Shown: positions 1 to 7,599 of the stretch, piece by piece | Layout: each line of letters begins with the position of its first letter | Numbering within the stretch: position 1 is the stretch's first letter | Source: Pelagihabitans sp963760375 | Lineage (GTDB): Bacteria; Bacteroidota; Bacteroidia; Flavobacteriales; Flavobacteriaceae | NCBI GenBank assembly: GCA_963760375.1 | Contig: CAVXCS010000005.1 | Location: 62,001-126,000, forward strand | Reading direction: 5' to 3' | Length of the DNA: 64,000 nucleotides | Translations under genes and position numbers: made by a program | The notes under the pieces: model-generated | What the model was told of the DNA's origin: nothing | Databases searched by the model: none | The model's input: the letters and a program-made list of their open reading frames with translations, nothing else

Positions 1-1068
1 ATCCTCGGTATCCTCCCCGGGCATATTGTCGGCAAAATCATTTTTAAAAGTTTCAAACTCATTTTTTAACTCAAAATAGGCATCGAACAACGCCGAATCT
101 GTTTCGCTAAAATCTACACGGTCGTTGAAAACCATTTCCTCAAGAGCATTTAATTGTTCACTTAAGAGCGCGTAACTTCTGTCCAGATCAGCCAATTGAC
201 TGGCCTGTACAGAAAGCCTTTTTAATAAATCCGCTATTAAATACTGATTAATTATTCCAGTGACACCTGCATCAGTATATATTGAGCCATCTCCAGTATT
301 TTCAACAGGTAGCTGAATTGGACCCCCTTCTTGACTCCAAGCAAGATTTATGTTTAAACCAAAAAGCAATATTAATGCCAAAGCTTTTTTACTTCCTTTC
401 CTTAAAAAAACAAAATAACCCAAGAACGCCACCATTAGGGCCAAAAGGCCGATAATAATGTACAGGAGGGAAGAATTGTTGGGGGTATTGCCGCCACCGG
501 GTTCGTTATTGGTCACTGGGATTACGGCAGCCCTGGTATCTGTTTCATTTGAAGAGGTTTTTCCATTGTTTTTGAGGTATGCCTCGTACTCGTTTTTGTC
601 GGTGATAATTCGCAATAACGGTGACTTATTTACGGGCAATTTTTTACCTACCTGTACCAAGATCAGATAGGGGATTCCGGCCTTCTCCGCACTTATTTTC
701 ATTGCGGCGGTTTTATAGGTCCGGAAGATTTTCTTTCCGATATTTTTTCCTTTTGCCGAGATGCTTGATTCTGGCTGGTCCCATTTTTCCTTTACGAATT
801 GCAGGGTAACCTCATCTTTTGGTGTTAGTGCTTGTAAAAGCACCTCTACAGGTTCCATAATACTCAGATTACGGATCACAAATTTTTGTACGCTGTCCGG
901 CGAAGCTGTAAACCACGCTACGGCTCCCGCTTTGCTGCCATCCTCCCTTTCAAAAAGTTTGATTTCGTGAACGTTGTATTTTTTATCCGATTCCCCCGGT
1001 TGGCCAAATAACTGGTTCCCTGAACAAAACAGTACCGTTAGCAGAAAAAAAAGTTTTATTGTTCTCAT
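1..1068 (-). CDS. Exported membrane-anchored protein of unknown function (3' partial)
   Basis: The reading frame opens at an ATG (1066-1068, minus) and is still open at the window's left edge, so the C-terminus is missing after 356 residues. A signal peptide (MRTIKLFFLLTVLF, cleavage probably after the FGQ near residue 23) is followed by an extracytoplasmic domain of about 170 residues, a low-complexity linker rich in N, G and P, and a hydrophobic stretch (LLYIIIGLLALMVAFLGYFVF, around 201-221). A second hydrophobic stretch ends in AWSQ, and the visible end is acidic and helical, possibly coiled coil. It is the last visible gene of a minus-strand run of exported proteins and begins 18 bp after the preceding gene. 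I do not recognise a family. The topology suggests a periplasmic domain attached to the inner membrane. Confidence 0.75.
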   Translation of the reverse strand, partial: MRTIKLFFLLTVLFCSGNQLFGQPGESDKKYNVHEIKLFEREDGSKAGAVAWFTASPDSVQKFVIRNLSIMEPVEVLLQALTPKDEVTLQFVKEKWDQPESSISAKGKNIGKKIFRTYKTAAMKISAEKAGIPYLILVQVGKKLPVNKSPLLRIITDKNEYEAYLKNNGKTSSNETDTRAAVIPVTNNEPGGGNTPNNSSLLYIIIGLLALMVAFLGYFVFLRKGSKKALALILLFGLNINLAWSQEGGPIQLPVENTGDGSIYTDAGVTGIINQYLIADLLKRLSVQASQLADLDRSYALLSEQLNALEEMVFNDRVDFSETDSALFDAYFELKNEFETFKNDFADNMPGEDTED

Positions 1069-1086
1069 GATTTTATTTTTTGATTT

Positions 1087-1704
1087 CTATTTCTTAAACA
1101 TCTTTTTCAGGTCGTCGGTATCGGAATAGGGCACCCCCGAAAAGTTAAGATCGGAAATGGTGATGAGCAGGTCTGAGGCATTGCCGAGTTTCTCCTTTTC
1201 AAAGTCGTTCTGTACGGTGAAAACCGCATTGCCCGCAGCGACGCGTTCGTCTTCGTCCAGGGAGACGGTGCCGCTCATGCTGGCTTCGGGATTTTTATCC
1301 AAGCGGTTTGCGGCCTGGTTATAAAAATTGGTGAATAAATTGCCTTCCCTATCCGGGCGCTTCAGCTCTGCCAGAATGCGGATCAGGGTATTGGCGTCCA
1401 CATCGTATTCGAGTTGCACGGCTTCACTGCCTTTTTCCAGTTGCTTCTTAAAGGTGATTATGGCGGTGCGCAGCTGGGTTGAGCTGCTGCGCGATACCAG
1501 GCCGTCGGCCGAGGTATACCCCCAATCTTCCCCGTTGATCTTGCACAGATAGGTGGTGTTGTCGGCGTTTTTCGCCACCGTCTTTTCCTTGTTTTCCAAG
1601 GTGATTTCGGTTGCGCTTTCTGCAGTGTCCTGCGCTTTTTTAACGGTTTCGCCACAGGAAACAAGCAGGCTGAGTATGATGATGATGCGAATTGATTTTT
1701 TCAT
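1087..1704 (-). CDS. Putative lipoprotein of unknown function
   Basis: The protein has 205 residues from the ATG at 1702-1704. A longer reading from a TTG at 1725 adds seven residues and is less likely, because the ATG gives a textbook lipoprotein signal (MKKSIRIIIILSLLVSCGE, lipobox LVSC, Cys17). The mature part is hydrophilic, starts with a short Ala/Thr/Glu-rich linker (VKKAQDTAESATEITLENKEK), and continues as a mixed alpha/beta domain containing YLCKINGEDWGYTSADGLV, as in small outer-membrane lipoproteins that bind or sense a ligand. It lies 27 bp downstream of another small exported protein and 18 bp upstream of the next gene, so it is probably co-transcribed with both. No enzymatic motif is visible. 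Confidence 0.75.
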   Translation of the reverse strand: MKKSIRIIIILSLLVSCGETVKKAQDTAESATEITLENKEKTVAKNADNTTYLCKINGEDWGYTSADGLVSRSSSTQLRTAIITFKKQLEKGSEAVQLEYDVDANTLIRILAELKRPDREGNLFTNFYNQAANRLDKNPEASMSGTVSLDEDERVAAGNAVFTVQNDFEKEKLGNASDLLITISDLNFSGVPYSDTDDLKKMFKK

Positions 1705-1731
1705 TGAAATGGTTTTATGGGTCAACTTCTT

Positions 1732-2079
1732 TTAGTTGAGGGTGTCTTTTTTGGTTTGGAGGGTGAATTCCTTGGCCATGGCCCTTTGCAGGGAATCCTT
1801 GCCCTGGGCGTCCAGGGTTTTGGAATAACGCGCGTAGGAATCCCTCAAATTTTGCTTGTCGGCCTCAGGCATATCGCTTTTGTTCACCAGATCCAGATAA
1901 TTGTTCACCTCCCCATTGCCTCCGGTCAGCTCTTCGCCAAAAATGTCACCCAGGGTCGCTGCCTGCAGATCTAGGAAGTTATTGGTGACCGGGGTTTCCG
2001 GTTTGGGATCGGTCTGGGCCCGTACCAAGGCCATGCTGGCCAAACAGCCCATCAATAAAAGGGTTTTGCGTGTTTTCAT
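1732..2079 (-). CDS. Small secreted protein of unknown function
   Basis: This 115-residue protein has an N-terminal signal peptide (MKTRKTLLLMGCLASMALVRAQ, cleavage after RAQ). The remainder is a small helical domain with the segments LDLQAATLGDIFGEEL, NYLDLVNKSDMPEADKQNLRD and SLQRAMAKEFTLQTKKDTLN. There are no cysteines after the signal and no catalytic motif. It is followed 27 bp later on the same strand by a lipoprotein gene and then by a membrane-anchored exported protein, which suggests one small envelope module. Family not recognised. Confidence 0.65.
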   Translation of the reverse strand: MKTRKTLLLMGCLASMALVRAQTDPKPETPVTNNFLDLQAATLGDIFGEELTGGNGEVNNYLDLVNKSDMPEADKQNLRDSYARYSKTLDAQGKDSLQRAMAKEFTLQTKKDTLN

Positions 2080-2146
2080 CTTGCTTGTTTTTTATGTTGT
2101 TACTGGTCTTTGATCTAAAATGGTGTTGTTCCGTAAAAGGTTGACA

Positions 2147-2326
2147 TCATGGCTTCTTTTTAAAGGTGGTCTGCTTGATGATCTTGTTCCTGTGCATGAT
2201 GTTCAACCGATACTGCCCGTCTTCCAAATAGTTGATGTTCAGGAAAATCTGGTTTTCGGGAAAATCCTCAAGCGTGCCTTCGAGGCCATCTTGTTTATTG
2301 TTCATCGGCGATGGGATAAAAGCCAT
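2147..2326 (-). CDS. Small hypothetical protein
   Basis: A 59-residue reading frame starts at the ATG 2324-2326; an upstream TTG at 2365 would add 13 residues and is less likely. The sequence from about residue 15 (LEGTLEDFPENQIFLNINY, then EDGQYRLNIMHRNKIIKQT) looks like a compact beta-rich fold rather than random translation, with alternating hydrophobic residues and a basic end. It lies 130 bp downstream of the hybrid sensor kinase and 67 bp upstream of a small secreted protein on the same strand. No signal peptide is seen, so it should be cytoplasmic. Function unknown; the call as a real gene rests on the amino-acid pattern and position only. Confidence 0.45.
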   Translation of the reverse strand: MAFIPSPMNNKQDGLEGTLEDFPENQIFLNINYLEDGQYRLNIMHRNKIIKQTTFKKKP

Positions 2327-2456
2327 GGGGGATGCGACTTCATTCAAGCTTGAAGGTACTGCCAAGCCCCAAAAAGGATCATGACTTATGTAACAGAAGC
2401 TATGAACTATGTAACATGCCCGCGAAGCCCCGTGTTTACTACTTTTTCTGCAAAGG

Positions 2457-5333
2457 TCAGTGCCGTTTTGCGTACTCCGTGGGGGTACATTGGTAGGTTT
2501 CCCGGAAGCATTTGGCGAAATAGGCGGGGTCGTTGAAGCCCACGCTATACCCCACCTCCGAAATGTTGCCGTTCGACTGCCTTAAAAGTTGGGTCGCCAG
2601 TTTCAAACGTTGCGACCGCACGAATTCGGAGGCCGAGAGTCCGGTCAGGGCCTTCAGTTTTCTGTGGAGCTGCATGCGGCTCATGTGTACCGCTTGGCTG
2701 AATGTTTCGGTACTGAAGTTGCCATCGACCAGTTTTTCGTCCAACACGGCCTGTACCTTTTCCAGAAAACGTTCATCGACCGGGGTAATGGCGATGTCCT
2801 TGGGCCTGAGAATCACTTCCTGGCTGTAGCGCGATTGCAGTTTTTTACGAAGGGCGATGAGGCTCGCCACTTTCGAGAGCAGCAGTTTTTGGTTGAAGGG
2901 CTTGGTGATATAATCGTCGGCACCCACTTTGATTCCGGTGAGTTCATTGGCATCGCCCGCCTTTGCGGTCAACAGGATGATGGGGATGTGGCTGCTGCGT
3001 TCGTCTTCCTTCAAGGTGCGGGTCAGTTCAATGCCGTCTGTTCCCGGCATCATCACATCCGATACGATCAGATCGGGCACCTGTTCCAAAGCCAGGGCAA
3101 TGCCTTCTTCCCCGTTGTTGGCGGTAATGACCTTGTAGGTGGTTTTAAAGGTGTCGAAAAGCAACATTCTAATGTCGGGGTTGTCTTCCACCACCAACAA
3201 CAAAGGCAGGCCGGCTTCTTCCACCTCGCTGTCTGCCATTTCCCCAAATGTCGCGAAGGCGACGGGGGCTGCCACTTCCTTATCGGCCGAAGGGGCCTTC
3301 AAGAGGGCATTTTTGAACTTGGCCGTGTCCACACAGAGGCTTACCGTAAAATGCGTCCATTGGTCGGGCGTGCTGTCGACCTCGATATTTCCTTGGTGCA
3401 GGGCCACCAATTCCTTCACCAGGGAAAGGCCGATCCCCGCCCCATCGTTTTGCCCACTGGCCTGGTAGAAGCGATCGAATATGGTATGTATTTGTTTTTT
3501 ATCGAGTCCTTTCCCGGTGTTCGAGACTTTAAAAATGAGTTGGTTATTTTCCATGGAGGCGCTTACCGCTACTTTGCCATTCTCAGGCGTATATTTGATG
3601 GCATTGCCAAGGAGGTTCACTATTATTTTCTCTAGGGCATCGCAATCGAACCAGGCCATGGTTTCCTTATCGGTGATGTTGAATGTCAGTTCGATCTGTT
3701 TTTGCTTGGCCAAAAAGGAAAAAGATTCGCTCCAGGCGGCGATCAATTGGGTGGGCCTGCCCTTTTCCAACTGGATTTTCAGGGCGCCGCTGTCGATCTT
3801 TGAAAGATCCAACAGCTGGTCTACCAACGACAGCAACCTATGGGTGTTTTTGTAGGCCATTTCCCAATGCCTTTTCTGTTCCAAAGGCAGGTCGGGGGTG
3901 GCCAGGGCCTCCTGGATTGGGGCCGAGATCAGGGTGAGCGGGGTCCTGAACTCATGGGAGATGTTGGTGAAGAAATGGTTTTTCAGGGCATCGAGTTCTT
4001 TGAGCTTCTCGGTGGTTTTCTGTCGGTTCCGGTAAAGCACAAAAAGGAATATTCCGGCGATCGACATCAACCCGATCCCGCCCAGCAATACATTGCGCTG
4101 GCTTTTTTGCAATTGTGCGGTGACTTCATTTTGGGCCTTTAACAAAGCAATTTCCTGTTCTTTTTTTTCGGTTTGGTATTTGGCTTCGAGGGTTTTGGAA
4201 GAACTGCGATTGAATTTTTCCAAGAGCTCGATTTTCAGGTCATAGGCTTCCTGATAATAGGTACTGGCCTCTTTGTAATTGCCGATCTGTTGGTTGCAAA
4301 AGGCCAGATCGCGCAGGGTACGGTGGTAGAGTTCAATACTGTCTTTTTTCGCGTTTTGAAAGAGCGCTTTCGCCGCCTCCAGGGGGGCAATGGCCTCTGT
4401 ATGGGCGTTCTTTTTCCGTCTTAAAAAGTTGCCGTAATAGTAAGCCGCGTTCGCTTGTTCCAAGCGGTTTTCCCTTTTGGAGAGATAGGCCATATTATCT
4501 AAATGGGTCTGTTCGGCCTTGTCAAGGCTATCCACGCCAATATAGTAGGCAGCCTTGATCAGGTTGAGCCGCGACACCCTTCTCTCGTTGTCGCGCTTTT
4601 CAAAATAGGGCAGTGCCAGATCGATATATTTTTTGGCCTCCGGAAAATTCCCGATCATCTGGTTGAGGTCGGAGAGCTGTATATAGGCCAAGTGCTCACT
4701 TTCAACGGCCTTTATTTCCTTGGCCATGGCCAAGGCCTCGAACAATAGCGCATGGGCCATATTGGTCGTTTCCCGGGTGAACGACAGTTTCGATATTTCG
4801 GCCCTCCTAAGGATGCCATCAATGGTCGACGGGTTTTTGATGCCAAGGTTTTTTGAAAGGGAGTCGATCTTTAAAAAATAGGGAAGGGCCGTCGCGAAAT
4901 CCTGTTTTTCATAGAGGGTTTCGCCCTTGGTGAAATAGAGGTCGATCAACTGGGCGGGGCGGTTCAGGGCAAGCGCTTTTTTTTCGGCCAAGTCAAAATA
5001 CCCCTGCTGTTCCTGTTTTTTGATGGCATCGGTCATCTTTACGAGTTGGATGAGGGCCTCGATCTGTACCGAATCATGGGTGTTTTTGCCCAGGCCATCA
5101 TAATTTTGCCTGGCATAGTCATAAGCGCTGTCATAAAGTTGGACGTTGTATAAGGAATCCGATTTCTTTTGGGTGATCAAAAAGGTTTCGGGTTGGGCTT
5201 TCCCTTGACCAAAAGACAGTACGTTAAACAATAGGATACCGGCAATAAGGCAAGTGTTTGTCCTCGATTCACCCGATATGCCAAAAAGTGTACCCATAGG
5301 CTTTAATGCCGATTTGTTTTGATAGTAATGCAA
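2457..5333 (-). CDS. Hybrid two-component system: TPR sensor, histidine kinase, receiver and AraC-type regulator in one chain
   Basis: A 958-residue one-piece signalling protein. In order: a signal peptide or anchor (about 25-45), TPR-like helical repeats (50-380, e.g. ALPYFLKIDSLSKNLG, EAKKYIDLALPYFEKR), a coiled coil (380-412), one membrane helix (415-435), a HisKA domain with phospho-acceptor H460 in ISHEFRTPL, an HATPase domain (N box LLGNAIKY, G boxes GKGLD and GAGIGLSLVK), a receiver with VVEDNPD, acceptor D759 in SDVMMPG and K811 in KPF, and an AraC/XylS helix-turn-helix (850-955). The periplasmic sensor has TPRs, not the Reg_prop/Y_Y_Y propeller usual in polysaccharide-linked members. 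The start could also be the ATG at 5297, since 5333 lies very close to the upstream terminator. No SusC/SusD pair is adjacent, so its target genes are unknown; the envelope genes downstream are candidates. Confidence 0.92.
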   Translation of the reverse strand: MHYYQNKSALKPMGTLFGISGESRTNTCLIAGILLFNVLSFGQGKAQPETFLITQKKSDSLYNVQLYDSAYDYARQNYDGLGKNTHDSVQIEALIQLVKMTDAIKKQEQQGYFDLAEKKALALNRPAQLIDLYFTKGETLYEKQDFATALPYFLKIDSLSKNLGIKNPSTIDGILRRAEISKLSFTRETTNMAHALLFEALAMAKEIKAVESEHLAYIQLSDLNQMIGNFPEAKKYIDLALPYFEKRDNERRVSRLNLIKAAYYIGVDSLDKAEQTHLDNMAYLSKRENRLEQANAAYYYGNFLRRKKNAHTEAIAPLEAAKALFQNAKKDSIELYHRTLRDLAFCNQQIGNYKEASTYYQEAYDLKIELLEKFNRSSSKTLEAKYQTEKKEQEIALLKAQNEVTAQLQKSQRNVLLGGIGLMSIAGIFLFVLYRNRQKTTEKLKELDALKNHFFTNISHEFRTPLTLISAPIQEALATPDLPLEQKRHWEMAYKNTHRLLSLVDQLLDLSKIDSGALKIQLEKGRPTQLIAAWSESFSFLAKQKQIELTFNITDKETMAWFDCDALEKIIVNLLGNAIKYTPENGKVAVSASMENNQLIFKVSNTGKGLDKKQIHTIFDRFYQASGQNDGAGIGLSLVKELVALHQGNIEVDSTPDQWTHFTVSLCVDTAKFKNALLKAPSADKEVAAPVAFATFGEMADSEVEEAGLPLLLVVEDNPDIRMLLFDTFKTTYKVITANNGEEGIALALEQVPDLIVSDVMMPGTDGIELTRTLKEDERSSHIPIILLTAKAGDANELTGIKVGADDYITKPFNQKLLLSKVASLIALRKKLQSRYSQEVILRPKDIAITPVDERFLEKVQAVLDEKLVDGNFSTETFSQAVHMSRMQLHRKLKALTGLSASEFVRSQRLKLATQLLRQSNGNISEVGYSVGFNDPAYFAKCFRETYQCTPTEYAKRH

Positions 5334-5336
5334 TAA

Positions 5337-5365
5337 AAAAACCGAGCCATGGGCTTCGGTTTTGT
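5337..5365 (-). terminator. Rho-independent terminator behind the TapB-like gene
   Basis: Read on the minus strand, an AACCGAAGCC arm pairs with GGCTCGGTT (one bulged base, CATG loop) and is followed by a run of seven T. It sits 16 bp after the TapB-like stop codon and just before the sensor kinase start. It separates the upstream envelope operon from the kinase gene. Confidence 0.75.
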
Positions 5366-5380
5366 AAAATTTAAAAAAGG

Positions 5381-6058
5381 TTAATTATTAAAGGCGGTAA
5401 GCAGACTGATCCCGGTGAGCTTCCCTTTTTTGTTATAGGATTCCTGCTTTACCATGCCCACGCCCTGGGCAATCCATTGTTTGCCACTACCACTGAATTT
5501 AAAGCCCATCTTCGATTCGGTGTCGAAAGTGATCACATAGCAATCGAAGGTGCCGGCAGGGGTGGTGAGGCTTTCCCGGCCCTCTACCTTGCGGTTGTTT
5601 ACGGTTACCGCCATTTTCATATTGATCGGCGCCATCCGAACGGTCATCAACATATCGGAGTCGGGAAGGGATTGTCCAGACGACAGGTTGTTGGGCAGGA
5701 TCAGATCCGTACCCGTGATTTCCACTTCCATATCCTTGTATTGTTCCATGCTGCCCGGGGCTGCAAGGGAACTGAAATCGATAGACACCCCATCATCGTT
5801 GCAGGTGATGCCATATTCCGAGGCGGTGATCATCTTTCCCTTTTCATCGTGCATTTCATAGGCAAAGGTGGCGGTATTGTCGCTGGCTTCCTTCACCAAA
5901 TAATCCAACACCCCGATCTGTTTGTCTTTTTCGTCGTACAAGGTGATCTGAAAGGTGGTGCCCTCCTCAAAGGGATAGTAGCTACTACAGGTGGTCTGAG
6001 CCTTGGCGCCCAGTACGGCCAGAAATAAGATCAAGTTGATAATCAAGTGGTTTTTCAT
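5381..6058 (-). CDS. TapB-like (DUF3108-type) secreted protein
   Basis: A 225-residue protein with a clear signal peptide (MKNHLIINLILFLAVLGAKAQ). The mature part carries features of the TapB/DUF3108 group of periplasmic beta-rich proteins: YYPFEEGTTFQITLYDEKDK near the start, then LTTPAGTFDCYVITFDTES, then WIAQGVGMVKQESYNKKGKL near the end. The group's role is unclear; members resemble lipid- or ligand-carrying beta barrels. The start lies only 5 bp after the stop of the OmpA-domain gene, so the two are almost certainly translated from one mRNA, and a strong terminator follows. An envelope role is inferred from the signal peptide and partner. Confidence 0.75.
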   Translation of the reverse strand: MKNHLIINLILFLAVLGAKAQTTCSSYYPFEEGTTFQITLYDEKDKQIGVLDYLVKEASDNTATFAYEMHDEKGKMITASEYGITCNDDGVSIDFSSLAAPGSMEQYKDMEVEITGTDLILPNNLSSGQSLPDSDMLMTVRMAPINMKMAVTVNNRKVEGRESLTTPAGTFDCYVITFDTESKMGFKFSGSGKQWIAQGVGMVKQESYNKKGKLTGISLLTAFNN

Positions 6059-6063
6059 ATGGT

Positions 6064-7395
6064 TTACATTTTTATAAATTCTACCCTTCTGTTTTGCGCC
6101 TTACCTGCCGTTGTGGCATTATCGGCTATCGGTTCGGCTTCCCCTTTGCCATCGGTTTCCAACCTTGCCCCCGGAATCCCAAATTCGTTCGACAGGGCTT
6201 CCTTTACCGCGGCTGACCTCTTTTTGGAGAGTTCCAGGTTGTTGTCATCCGTACCGTCGGCATCGGTATGGCCCACGATCTGGATGTTCATGCCCGATTC
6301 TTGTTGCAGGGCGTCCGCGATGTTCTTGAGGGTGCCCCAGGATTCGGGTTTAATGGTGGCGGAACCGGAATCGAAAAGGATGCCCGTAGTGGAAAACCGC
6401 CCTTCCTTCAACAATTTACCTCGGAGGTCTTCACCGCCTTGAGCAAATTTAACATTGGTGAGAAAAACGAACTGTTCCTTGGTTTCACTCGGCATGTTGG
6501 TGAGTTCAAACTTTATATATTTGGCAAGTCCGGGTGTCATGAAACGGGGAAGGTCCAATAATTTTCGTTCGTTCATCCACATTCTGAAGCGCTGCCCATT
6601 GACCGCAATGGCCACATGGGCCAGTTGCAAAATATCGTTTCTGATGTCTTTTTTCACATAGTTGCGCACGGTATTCTCCCGATTGAAATAATTGTAGACA
6701 AAGACCCCTACATCGGAGTACTGACAAAGCGGTATGCCCATTTGGGCATAATTCTGTCCTTTTCTTAAAGTATTGTTGTCTTCCAAGTTCAAATACAAGC
6801 GGGCATTGGAGCTTATGTTTCTGTCGAGCCCCATGGTCATCATGTCAAATTCAATAGTAAAGTCGTTCGGAAGGGTTTCCGGGAGGTCAGGGACATAGAT
6901 GGTCCTGTCCGATAGTTTCAGCCATTGATCCGGACTATTGTCCAAGGTGACCACTTCCCCTGAACCGTTCGTATTCCATTTGGCAGGAAAATCGCCGATA
7001 TTGTCAACCGAGAAATCCTCATATAAAATAACACGGTCTCCGGGTACAAAATCGTAATTGGTATAGTATTTTAGGGTCTTTGGCCCCTTAGGGGCATTCG
7101 AGACAGCAGTGTTTCCATTCCCTTCTGAAGGGATGGGTATCATCGATGGTTCGCCATTGCCAGCATCTGTGGGACTGCGTTTATCGTTCGGTCCTTTCGA
7201 ACCCGGTTCCAGAATACTGTCCAAGGCCGCATCGGTTTTCTTCTGGGTTTCCCTATCTACCCTGTTTTCCACGGTACGTTCAGCGGCTCTTTCCGCCCTT
7301 TTTCCCAACTTTTTCAGGAGTTGGCCATGGGCAAGGGGCGTAAAGGCGAACATCGCCAATAAGAGCAATGCCCCATGCCGATTCAAAGTTTTCAT
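6064..7395 (-). CDS. OmpA-family peptidoglycan-binding outer-envelope protein
   Basis: The protein has 443 residues from the ATG at 7393-7395, which gives a clean signal peptide (MKTLNRHGALLLLAMFAFTPLAHGQ); an ATG 24 bp upstream is possible but less typical. After a basic helical region (LLKKLGKRAERAAERTVENR) and a Pro/Gly-rich linker comes a beta-sandwich-like middle (about 115-320, with VILYEDFSVDNIGDFPAKW and FTIEFDMMTMG). The C-terminus is an OmpA domain: ILFDSGSATIKPESWGTLKN, IQIVGHTDADGTDDNNLELS and NRRVEFIKM. Such domains bind peptidoglycan non-covalently, while the middle domain may bind glycan or protein. It overlaps nothing and is followed after 5 bp by the TapB-like gene. Flavobacteria have many such proteins; the substrate is unknown. 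Confidence 0.85.
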   Translation of the reverse strand: MKTLNRHGALLLLAMFAFTPLAHGQLLKKLGKRAERAAERTVENRVDRETQKKTDAALDSILEPGSKGPNDKRSPTDAGNGEPSMIPIPSEGNGNTAVSNAPKGPKTLKYYTNYDFVPGDRVILYEDFSVDNIGDFPAKWNTNGSGEVVTLDNSPDQWLKLSDRTIYVPDLPETLPNDFTIEFDMMTMGLDRNISSNARLYLNLEDNNTLRKGQNYAQMGIPLCQYSDVGVFVYNYFNRENTVRNYVKKDIRNDILQLAHVAIAVNGQRFRMWMNERKLLDLPRFMTPGLAKYIKFELTNMPSETKEQFVFLTNVKFAQGGEDLRGKLLKEGRFSTTGILFDSGSATIKPESWGTLKNIADALQQESGMNIQIVGHTDADGTDDNNLELSKKRSAAVKEALSNEFGIPGARLETDGKGEAEPIADNATTAGKAQNRRVEFIKM

Positions 7396-7599
7396 TTTTA
7401 ATATTTTTAAGTGTACCATAAATATAAGAAATTATGACTTCCCATTTTGGGCCGCCACATAAAGATTGTCCATAACTGTTGTTTGGGGAAAAGAAAGCAA
7501 CAAGTTAACCCCCTCATGGGTAAAAACGAAGGAGAAATTCATGTGTGGCTGTCTAAAATGTGTGATTGGTCGTCGAAGGGTTATGAATGGAACGCTACA

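Noticed and set aside
2589..3635. A 348-residue plus-strand frame opposite the sensor kinase
   Set aside because: Antisense to the well-defined receiver and kinase domains.
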